A DNA stretch of 64,000 nucleotides from Granulicella arctica (GTDB lineage: Bacteria > Acidobacteriota > Terriglobia > Terriglobales > Acidobacteriaceae), in assembly GCF_025685605.1 (NCBI RefSeq), contig NZ_JAGTUT010000001.1:1612001-1676000 (forward strand). The letters are read 5' to 3'. Every line of letters begins with the position of its first letter. Positions within the stretch are counted from its first letter, which is position 1. Positions 42,818-50,763 of this stretch are shown here, one piece after another. A model generated the notes under the pieces. It saw nothing but the letters and a program-made list of their open reading frames with translations, did no database searches and was not told where the DNA came from. A program made the translations under genes and the position numbers.

Positions 42818-44110
42818 CTAAATCCAACGTGTCGCCAGAATTCTCTCATATACGGTAAGCACGATGGCGGCCAGAACAAAGAAGGTAAATCTATAATCGA
42901 ACACAAGGTTCGAGCTAAACCAGGACAGCGCACTGAAGGCAACCCAAGGATAGAGCGTCACACCGAAAGCCGTCCCAGATTTCATGCTTCTCCACACACC
43001 TGCGTAGAACACTCCATATCCGGTGAGGATCAGCGGAGTTGCCCATCCGAAATCAGCAAACAGATATCCGAATGCTCCCGACCAGATAAGGCGGTCATTG
43101 AGACCGGCGATCTGGGGCGCTTGAAATTCCGAACTCCACAGGTCGATATAGCTTGGCCACCCGAAGGCCTCGCGCAGCGGGAGTATGACATTTAACGCAT
43201 TGTTTGACGCCAAAGCAGCCGAGAGGTAGACGCCATGGCCCCCATAGGGGTACACCATCGTTCCTTTTAGCAGAGCTGTAAGACGGTTATAGGAAGCGAG
43301 CGTGTATCCAACAAAATCTGCTAGCCCGACCGTCATGTCGTTGATGCCGCGCAAGAGTCCAAATCCAACAAACACAGCGGCAACGCCAAGGGGGAAAAAC
43401 AGCAAGTAACTTAGTAGGCCCGCCGTCTCGAGTTTGCGATTTTGTATTTTCTTCACGACATAGAGGATCGCGAAGCCTGCAAAAACGGGCATTAGATCAC
43501 TTCTCGACACTCTTAGCGTCGAAAGCGCCAGTTGAGCGATCACCCCGATCGCAAACACTGTCCACGCAGCAAACTTCGACATACGGGATGAGCCTGCCGT
43601 TTCCGGCTCCAACGTACTTAGCCTCCAGTAGGTCCACCACAGCACGACGGTTTGCATGGTTGCACCCCAACCAACGAGCCCAAGCTGTGTATCAGCAAAT
43701 TGGGCCTTCACGTCACCGCCTTGCTGGGACATCAAGAGGACCAGCAGGTTGGGCGCTCGCCGGATCAACTCCAATCCGGCGAGCGTCGTCATGGTAGTTG
43801 TCACAGCCAAAGGAAGCATCAGCTTGAAGCGGCTAAACTGCAAATATCCGATCTTTGATGCGAGCAGCTCCGGGCTCGGCAGCAAGAGATCGACAAGTAG
43901 CAGCCCTGCACAGAAACCTACGACGCATAGCAGAAAGAACAGCAGCGTCTCGGCATCGAAATACATCAAATCGGGCTCATCGACGAGACTGCTGTACAAG
44001 CCACTAGGAAACGTCCACGCAACCAGGAAAACTAGGGTGGAAAGAATTGCGATGCCATACGGCGAGAACATGTAGTTCAGGAGCACCGGCCGTGCAATGC
44101 GCATGCTCAT
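42818..44110 (-). CDS. O-antigen/EPS polymerase-like membrane protein
   Basis: A 430-residue polytopic protein with about ten membrane helices and a large periplasmic loop (about 250-330, with GHGVYLSAALASNNALN). Its size, topology and place in the locus suit a Wzy-type polymerase, which joins repeat units. Such proteins share little sequence, so the call rests on topology and context. ATG 44110 is preferred over the TTG at 44128. Confidence 0.72.
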   Translation of the reverse strand: MSMRIARPVLLNYMFSPYGIAILSTLVFLVAWTFPSGLYSSLVDEPDLMYFDAETLLFFLLCVVGFCAGLLLVDLLLPSPELLASKIGYLQFSRFKLMLPLAVTTTMTTLAGLELIRRAPNLLVLLMSQQGGDVKAQFADTQLGLVGWGATMQTVVLWWTYWRLSTLEPETAGSSRMSKFAAWTVFAIGVIAQLALSTLRVSRSDLMPVFAGFAILYVVKKIQNRKLETAGLLSYLLFFPLGVAAVFVGFGLLRGINDMTVGLADFVGYTLASYNRLTALLKGTMVYPYGGHGVYLSAALASNNALNVILPLREAFGWPSYIDLWSSEFQAPQIAGLNDRLIWSGAFGYLFADFGWATPLILTGYGVFYAGVWRSMKSGTAFGVTLYPWVAFSALSWFSSNLVFDYRFTFFVLAAIVLTVYERILATRWI

Positions 44111-44370
44111 AAGCAATTCGGAATGCAACCCCTTTGATCTGGAAAACGGCGCAATTGCATTTGTTCCACCAAGCGATTAGAGGCGTTCGCGGCCAGCATT
44201 TGGTAGACGGCAACCCCTTCTATTACTATAAGCTGAGTGTCGTCTTCTCAGATTTCTTCTTTGAGCAGGCACTGGAGAATCACCGAGCAGATGAGTATCA
44301 ATCAGGCTGAGGCTTTCCGCTGAATACCACAGTACATTCAGGACGCAGTGTCTTAGACCTTCTAACCCTT

Positions 44371-45507
44371 TTGGTAAAGAAGCGCCGCTTTATCCTTGCC
44401 ATGACCTTTGGGATCGCGACTTTGGTTGCCATCATCTCTCTGATCCTGCCTGTGCGGTACACGGCAGCCACTTCCGTTCTGCCACCGCAACAATCCGCAG
44501 GCGGTGCCGGGCTTCTCTCTCAAATTTCCGGGAATGAAGGATTGGCGGCACTTGCTGGATCAAGCCTCGGGCTGAAAAGCCAAGTCGATCTTTACGTGGC
44601 CATGTTCCGAAGCCGCACAGTCGAAGACGCAATGATTCGGCGCTTCGACCTGATGAAGATCTACAACGAGAAAAACCTCTCGAATGCACGCAAGGTTTTC
44701 GAGAAGCGAAGCACGGCCGTCGCTGGACAGAAGGATGGTGTCATTCGAGTCACCGTCGACGGCTCGACTCCAGAACAAGCAGCGGCCATGGCCAACGCGT
44801 ATGTCGATGAATTTCGAAAGCTTGCCTCCGGTATCGCTACAACCGAAGCTTCGGAACGGCGACTCTTCTTCGATCGCCAACTGGAGGAAGCGAAGGAAAA
44901 GCTTTCAAATGCCGAGCAGGACTTGAAGAGAACAGAAATAAGCACGGGCATGATTCAGCCAGATAGTGAAGCTCGGGCGATGATAACCTCTGCGGCGGCT
45001 ATACAGGGTCAAATCGCGGAAAAAGAAGTTGAGATTCAGGCGAAGTCTTCTTTTGCAACTGAAAACAATCCAGAGATGATTACCCTAAAGGCGCAGCTTG
45101 CCGAGCTTCGTCTTCAGCTGAGCCGATTCACGGGTAGCTCGGCAAATGAATCAGATCTCTTCGTGCCGAAAGGCAGGGTGCCGGAGGCCGCGCTCGATTA
45201 CGTTCGCAAGCTCCGTGAAGTCAAGTACCAGGAGACCATCTTTCGTGCGCTCGCCAGCCAATATGAGTTGGCGAAGATCGACGAGGCCAAGCAGGGTGCT
45301 GTATTCCAGGTGATTGATCTTGCCGTTCCCCCAGACCGCCGGTCCTACCCGCAACGAACGATACTTGTCATTCTAGCGGCGATGCTCGCATTTATTGCCG
45401 CCTGCGGAATCGTCTGTATGGGGGCGATGCTAGAAGCGCGGCGCTACGATCCAGAAGACGGTCTCAAGATGACGGCGCTTGTAGCTGCATGGCGGAATCG
45501 TGCCTGA
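44371..45507 (+). CDS. Wzz-type chain length determinant protein, apparent 5' frameshift
   Basis: A 378-residue Wzz/GNVR-type co-polymerase that sets glycan chain length. It has a first membrane helix (FILAMTFGIATLVAIISLILP), a periplasmic coiled-coil part (LEEAKEKLSNAEQDLKRTE) and a second helix near the end (TILVILAAMLAFIAACGIV). The frame begins with TTG 44371, which cuts into the family's normal N-terminus. Upstream, the in-frame residues LNTTVHSGRSVLDLLTLL fit the family, and an ATG in another frame at 44291 (MSINQAEAFR) would join with a -1 shift near 44318-44322. The true start is therefore uncertain. Confidence 0.82.
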   Translation: MVKKRRFILAMTFGIATLVAIISLILPVRYTAATSVLPPQQSAGGAGLLSQISGNEGLAALAGSSLGLKSQVDLYVAMFRSRTVEDAMIRRFDLMKIYNEKNLSNARKVFEKRSTAVAGQKDGVIRVTVDGSTPEQAAAMANAYVDEFRKLASGIATTEASERRLFFDRQLEEAKEKLSNAEQDLKRTEISTGMIQPDSEARAMITSAAAIQGQIAEKEVEIQAKSSFATENNPEMITLKAQLAELRLQLSRFTGSSANESDLFVPKGRVPEAALDYVRKLREVKYQETIFRALASQYELAKIDEAKQGAVFQVIDLAVPPDRRSYPQRTILVILAAMLAFIAACGIVCMGAMLEARRYDPEDGLKMTALVAAWRNRA

Positions 45508-45513
45508 AGGTAG

Positions 45514-46392
45514 ATGGGTACGATGAATCCCAAACCTCAAGTGACTTGTATCCTCGTCAACTGGAATCGCTGGCAAGACACCTTGGAATGCCTTGAAGCA
45601 CTCAGCAAGAGTACGTATACCAATGTGACTACGATTGTCGTGGACAATGGTTCAACGGATGATTCTGTGTCCCGAATTAAAGTTGCTTACCCAGCCGTAT
45701 TGCTACTCGAAAGCGGTAGCAATTTAGGGTTTGCGGGCGGGAACAACATTGGCATCCGTAAATCACTAGAGAATGGAGCCGACTTTGTCTGGCTGCTGAA
45801 CAATGACACGAAGCCGGCTCCTGACGCGCTTGCGGCGCTCGTTGGCAAGGCGCTAAGTGGCCCTAAGATCGGTGCCGTTTCCTCCGTCTGCTATTACGCC
45901 AGTACCCCATCAGTCGTGCAGGTCTGGGCAGGTGCTCAATTGAATCTGTGGATTGGCTATGGCAAAAACAGCACAGAGCCTCACCCTGATACATGGTTTG
46001 ATTCGCTCTATGGCGCAAGTATGTTAATCACGACCGATGCACTGCGCGAGGTTGGACTGCTGGATCAGGGCTTCTTTCATTACTGGGAGGAAACCGAATT
46101 TTGTTTACGTCTACGCAAGAATAGATGGCGGCTTGCGGCCGCTCCCGACTCACACATCCTGCATAAAGTCGGAAAGAGCACGGGAGATCGATACTTGCTT
46201 GATCGATACTTCACTGCTTCCGGTTTGCGCCTTCTCCGTCGTCACTCTCCTGCTCCCGTACTAGCGATGATCCTGTTTGTGTTGATACGCATGACACGGA
46301 GGATCTTGCGTCTTCGTTTCGCACTCTGCAGGAGCGTCTGGGAAGGTGTCCAGGACTATCGTCATTCGTCCCATATTCCCCAAATTCACTAA
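45514..46392 (+). CDS. Glycosyltransferase family 2, rhamnosyltransferase-like
   Basis: A 292-residue GT2 enzyme with TCILVNWNRWQDTLECLEAL, VVDNGSTDDS, NLGFAGGNNIGI, WLLNNDT and the WEETEFCLRLR acceptor block. This form is common among rhamnosyltransferases, in keeping with the dTDP-rhamnose genes nearby. GAAGG precedes ATG 45514; ATG 45523 is an alternative. It follows the Wzz-type gene by 6 bases. Confidence 0.88.
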   Translation: MGTMNPKPQVTCILVNWNRWQDTLECLEALSKSTYTNVTTIVVDNGSTDDSVSRIKVAYPAVLLLESGSNLGFAGGNNIGIRKSLENGADFVWLLNNDTKPAPDALAALVGKALSGPKIGAVSSVCYYASTPSVVQVWAGAQLNLWIGYGKNSTEPHPDTWFDSLYGASMLITTDALREVGLLDQGFFHYWEETEFCLRLRKNRWRLAAAPDSHILHKVGKSTGDRYLLDRYFTASGLRLLRRHSPAPVLAMILFVLIRMTRRILRLRFALCRSVWEGVQDYRHSSHIPQIH

Positions 46393-46461
46393 AACGAGCT
46401 ATACCGAAAGCGCCTCAATGTAAGCTTTATCAGCATCGAGTGTGTATATCTGACCTGTTCT

Positions 46462-47319
46462 ATGCCACCACTCCTTATCCAATGCGTCGTCGTTCTTTAC
46501 GAGTGTTCACTTGAAGAGTCGCGAACGCTGAACTCTCTGGCGACGGTATGGCGGAAGGATAGCGGTCTCGCAAAACAGATCGCGTTACTCATCTACGATA
46601 ACTCCCCGCATCCTCAGCACTTCGACCTTGGGGGTTTCGAGTGCGGCATTATTGAATACCGCCGCGCCCTAACGAATGGCGGACTAGTTCCTGCCTACAA
46701 CGAGGCGTTAGTCTCTGCACGTAAGCGCGAGATCAACTGGTTGCTTCTGCTCGATCAAGATACAACCATCCATTCGGATCTTCTGCCAGCCCTATTAGCC
46801 GCTATTAAATCGCCACCCGATGATGACGTATTTGCAATTGTGCCCAAACTTCTGCAACAAGGACATTTGATCTCTCCCCAGATCGTAGGGAAATTTAGAA
46901 ACTATGACTACCCCGTCACGATGTCAGGAGTATCACAGAAGCACTTGACTGCACTGAACTCCGCGACGTGCCTCCGGGTTGAAGCTGTGACTGCGCTTGG
47001 TGGCTTTCCCGGAGTTTATTGGCTCGATTTTCTAGATCATGTTATGTTTCATCGACTTAACACTGCACACGGACGCACCTTGGTTCTTGATGTTGGGATA
47101 GAGCATCGGCTGTCGATCAAGAGTATAGAGAATGAAATGTCTCTCCATCGCTATACCAACGTGCTCGCCGCCGAATGGCGTTTTGTGCGCGAAACTGGTT
47201 GGGGAAACGGCACACTTACCCATCGTCTACGACTCTTAAAACGTGCCCTGAACTATGCGCTCACCTTGACAGACAAAGCTTACGCAGCAAAGACCTTGCG
47301 GGCTGCCTTCGCTTGGTGA
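46462..47319 (+). CDS. Glycosyltransferase family 2
   Basis: A 285-residue GT2-type protein. Motifs include VVVLYECSLEES, IYDNSPHP, LTNGGLVPAYNEAL, LLLLDQDTT (the DxD-like metal site) and WLDFLDHVMFHRL. Divergent acceptor motifs suggest a different sugar than the previous GT2. The region is visibly richer in A and T than the rest of the window. Confidence 0.82.
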   Translation: MPPLLIQCVVVLYECSLEESRTLNSLATVWRKDSGLAKQIALLIYDNSPHPQHFDLGGFECGIIEYRRALTNGGLVPAYNEALVSARKREINWLLLLDQDTTIHSDLLPALLAAIKSPPDDDVFAIVPKLLQQGHLISPQIVGKFRNYDYPVTMSGVSQKHLTALNSATCLRVEAVTALGGFPGVYWLDFLDHVMFHRLNTAHGRTLVLDVGIEHRLSIKSIENEMSLHRYTNVLAAEWRFVRETGWGNGTLTHRLRLLKRALNYALTLTDKAYAAKTLRAAFAW

Positions 47320-47425
47320 TCCGTCAAGCGAGAAGCTCCGACAGCGACAGGATAGTGTATTCTCCAGAAATGTCTCAGTAACATTCCGCAGATTTCTGAC
47401 AGTTTGCTCCCTATCGAACCCCGCA

Positions 47426-49048
47426 ATGACCAATCGCTCTACTCAGCTACCCGTCGAGCTACAAGACGCAGAGGAAGTACCTAAAAATATCGAAAATTCG
47501 CCTCCTCTTGCTAAGAATTCGTCACATGAGCCTTCCGGACTAGCGACCATCGTCTCGCGGAACATGGCTATCAGCCTTGCACGCGTAGCGGTAAATACGA
47601 TTATCACGCTCGTTCTTCCTGCTTACCTGACGCATCACCTGCCGCTGGCGACCTATGGTGCATGGGTACTCATTCTTCAGTTCGGAGCCTATGTCTCATT
47701 CCTCGATCTGGGCATCCAGACTGGCGTAGCTAAATTTGTAGCCGAGTTCGACGCAAAGGGCGACAGCTACGGGGCGGGGCGTCATGCGAGTGCAGGCCTT
47801 GCCATTACGATCATGACCGGCCTGGTAGGCGTCGGTTTGACGTTAGTGCTCGCGTGGCAAGTTCCAAGGTTGTTTCAGGATATGCCGACGGTCCTTTACC
47901 GAGACGTTCGGATCAGCATCATGCTTATCGGTGTCTCTCTATCACTTGGACTCGTCAGTTCTGTTTTCTCCGCCGTCTTTATGGGTTTGCAACGATATGC
48001 GGTCCCAACTGTAATCGCCATCGTCAATCGACTTGCCTACACCGTAGTGATTCTTGCAGCAGTATTTCTTCACAGCAGCCTCGCCGTTATGGGTGCTATG
48101 GTTGCCGCGGTAAATGTAGCTGCCGCATTGCTTCAGATGATCGCATGGCGAAAGCTTGCGTCACGCATCCAAATTTCTTTGGTCCTCGTTCAGCGTCAGG
48201 CTCTCTCCCGTATGGCGCGCTATTGCTCTCTTCTTGCGGTTTGGACGGTGGGCATGGTTTGCGTAAGCGGCATGGATGTCACGATTGTAGGTCACTATGC
48301 ATATAACGAGACAGCCTATTACTCTGTAGCGAGTCTTCCCATCACATTCATGTTGGTAATCATCTCCTCGATGCTCGGTCCGATGATGCCTGCATCGTCT
48401 GCTCTAAGTACCCAACGCTCGCCGATGGAAATGGGAGCTCTACTCAGTAGGCTGACTCGTTACTCTGCCACACTACTGCTTCTGACTGGATTGCCACTTG
48501 TCGTCTTTGGATTTCCAATCCTGCGCCTATGGGTTGGACCAACATATGCCATCCACAGCATCAGCTACCTTCAGATTCTCGTCATCGCTAACATTATTCG
48601 GAATCTCTGCGCTCCCTACGCGACCTTAATTGCTGCGACAGACCAAGTAAGAACTGCGCTGGCCGCTCCAATTCTTGAGGCTGTAGTCAATTTGGGAAGC
48701 AGCCTGTACCTCGCAAGTCGCTTCGGGGCGATGGGCGTTGCCTACGGAACTTTATTGGGCGCATTCGCGAGTGTCGCGCTCCATTTTGCGATCAGCATGC
48801 ACTACACAATAAGCACCTTAGCCGTCTCCCGCGCCAAGTTGTTTGTGGAAGGCATAACGAGACCAGCACTGGTATGCCTGCCGTCTTTGCTCCTTCTGCT
48901 CTGGCAACGCTTCCGGCCCAACAACTTTAGTATCGGGGAGACATCAACTTGGGCAGCAGGAACAATACTTCTTGCCTGGTTTGGGACGCTCAATCGTCAA
49001 GAACACGAAAGTATCGTGCAGGCTTTCGGACGTCGATCGATACCGTAA
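47426..49048 (+). CDS. Oligosaccharide flippase (Wzx-type)
   Basis: A 540-residue polytopic protein of the MOP flippase kind, with 12 to 14 membrane helices. The N-terminus (SRNMAISLARVAVNTIITLVLPAYLTHHL, about residues 45-75) and the YGAWVLILQFGAYVSFLDLGI block are typical of Wzx proteins that move lipid-linked repeat units across the inner membrane. It lies among the glycosyltransferases and supports a Wzx/Wzy assembly route. Confidence 0.88.
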   Translation: MTNRSTQLPVELQDAEEVPKNIENSPPLAKNSSHEPSGLATIVSRNMAISLARVAVNTIITLVLPAYLTHHLPLATYGAWVLILQFGAYVSFLDLGIQTGVAKFVAEFDAKGDSYGAGRHASAGLAITIMTGLVGVGLTLVLAWQVPRLFQDMPTVLYRDVRISIMLIGVSLSLGLVSSVFSAVFMGLQRYAVPTVIAIVNRLAYTVVILAAVFLHSSLAVMGAMVAAVNVAAALLQMIAWRKLASRIQISLVLVQRQALSRMARYCSLLAVWTVGMVCVSGMDVTIVGHYAYNETAYYSVASLPITFMLVIISSMLGPMMPASSALSTQRSPMEMGALLSRLTRYSATLLLLTGLPLVVFGFPILRLWVGPTYAIHSISYLQILVIANIIRNLCAPYATLIAATDQVRTALAAPILEAVVNLGSSLYLASRFGAMGVAYGTLLGAFASVALHFAISMHYTISTLAVSRAKLFVEGITRPALVCLPSLLLLLWQRFRPNNFSIGETSTWAAGTILLAWFGTLNRQEHESIVQAFGRRSIP

Positions 49049-49104
49049 CGCATTATGTAGCATCAGGCAGAGTTGTGGCTTCGCAATGATAAAATCAGTC
49101 TTTA

Positions 49105-49740
49105 TTGAACGTAAGCGTGGCGGGGGCAATTGTGATCGTAGAACCTGAATACTGGAAGTCACGACTAAGTGGCCTTGCAAAATCAACTGTACCTGTCCTA
49201 CCCTACAGTCCCGAAAGCCGCCAATTGCCTCCTCGTGTTTTGGAGGTAGCCAGCGCATGGAAAGGACTGGAGAGTGTACTTGCGGACATTATTAAACGAT
49301 TTGACATTGGTTCAAAGCGCTGTATGGAATTCGGAGTCGAACATGGCTACTCTACTGTGGCTCTCTCGTGCTACTTCGATGAAGTAATAGGCATCGATAC
49401 CTTTCTCGGAGACCGACACACAGGCGATAAGCGAGACCTATTTGAACAAACAACCGGCAATCTAGCGGAGTTCGATAATATTCGACTGGTGCAAAGCAAT
49501 TATCAAGATTGGATACGTAAAGACGATTCTACGTACGATCTGATCCATGTCGATATCATTCATACCTATACAGACACGTTTGCGTGCGGCCTGTGGAGCG
49601 CTAAGCACTCCAAGTGCAGTCTATTCCACGATACTGAGAGCTTTCCAGCGGTCAAACAGGCGATGATCGACATTGCGCGGATTACAGGCAAGAGGTTCTA
49701 CAACCTTCAGGAAAGCTTCGGCCTCGGCATCTTGGTCTAG
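49105..49740 (+). CDS. SAM-dependent methyltransferase (Methyltransf_24-like)
   Basis: A 211-residue protein. CMEFGVEHGYSTVAL is the SAM-binding glycine motif, followed by VIGIDTFLGDR, LIHVDIIHTYTDT and SLFHDTESF, a pattern like sugar O-methyltransferases. The frame can start at TTG 49105, but GTG 49132, with GGGGG just ahead, is also possible. Its base composition is AT-rich like the preceding genes. Confidence 0.75.
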   Translation: MNVSVAGAIVIVEPEYWKSRLSGLAKSTVPVLPYSPESRQLPPRVLEVASAWKGLESVLADIIKRFDIGSKRCMEFGVEHGYSTVALSCYFDEVIGIDTFLGDRHTGDKRDLFEQTTGNLAEFDNIRLVQSNYQDWIRKDDSTYDLIHVDIIHTYTDTFACGLWSAKHSKCSLFHDTESFPAVKQAMIDIARITGKRFYNLQESFGLGILV

Positions 49741-49905
49741 CCAGTCGTCTAAATACCTGAAACGGCACTGTACGTATTTCATCGAACCGTACACACCTAA
49801 AAGACTGATTTCCTCATTTCGGTCTATAGATTCTCTTTGGGCATATACAGCCCAGAGAGAATCTTTAAGTGAGGCAGGCTAAGAGCAGAAACTCTTGTGC
49901 AATCA

Positions 49906-50673
49906 CTACTTCATGCGTGCAAGCAGGCAGATATGGAATGGTGCGGCAAGTTCGACCGCAAGTACGTCAAAGCCAACTCGAGATAACAGTTCTCGACTGT
50001 TATGTTCATCAAAAACATGATGATGCAGACAGCGATTTAGATAATTGCTCTCAGAGCGCTTCTGGAACTCCTGCTTTGTGCCGGAAGGCGGATCCATCGC
50101 TAAGTCATGCTTATCGAGGATTTCAGGTAGATGGGTTAGGTCTTCTTCGCCAGTGTTCTTCTCGAAGTCTTCCATCATGTGATCGACCTTCGTTGGCATT
50201 CTCAAATGGTCAAAGGTCATCTTGTAGTTAGGAAGAACAAGTACAAGGGCGCCCGAGGGCTTAAGAACCCTTTGCCACTCCCTTAGGGCTTTCACCGGAT
50301 TGGCAAAATGTTCCAGATTGTGTGCTGACAGAAGCACATCGTAAGTTGCGTTTTGAACCTCCACTAAAGCCGACCCATCACAGAAAAGAGTATTTCCCGG
50401 TGCTTTGTTCTCATGGAAACGAAAGGATTCGCTATGTTCTGCCCAGACAGTCGACTGCGAAAAATCACAATTGTCGAGACATGCTATTTCCTCATACACC
50501 GGGCAAAAGCTTGCCTTCTCGAAAGAACCACTCGGCCCTCCGATCTCCAGACCCCGTTTTCCACGAACAAAGGGTGAATATAAAGGAAAGGTTTCAAGCC
50601 GTCCTTGGCGCATGCGGGCGATTTTTCTGCGGATACGCTGTAAGAGTGGCAGTCCAGTACCGAATATTCGCAT
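49906..50673 (-). CDS. Class I SAM-dependent methyltransferase
   Basis: A 255-residue methyltransferase of the type-11 kind. GLEIGGPSGSFEK binds SAM, and the DVLLSAHNLEHFANPVKAL and VLKPSGALVLVLPNYKMTFDH blocks match the fold. The C-terminal tail (HHHVFDEHNSRELLSRVGF) is typical of enzymes acting on glycans. It lies in the EPS locus near the Wza-type gene. Confidence 0.82.
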   Translation of the reverse strand: MRIFGTGLPLLQRIRRKIARMRQGRLETFPLYSPFVRGKRGLEIGGPSGSFEKASFCPVYEEIACLDNCDFSQSTVWAEHSESFRFHENKAPGNTLFCDGSALVEVQNATYDVLLSAHNLEHFANPVKALREWQRVLKPSGALVLVLPNYKMTFDHLRMPTKVDHMMEDFEKNTGEEDLTHLPEILDKHDLAMDPPSGTKQEFQKRSESNYLNRCLHHHVFDEHNSRELLSRVGFDVLAVELAAPFHICLLARMK

Positions 50674-50763
50674 GATTTCGTCCTATCGTTCAGTTGACCC
50701 AGTCGCGGTAAGTAGTGTCTCTAAGACTAAGCTGCTCGTTTAGTTCCGAGGCAACATGAGTAG

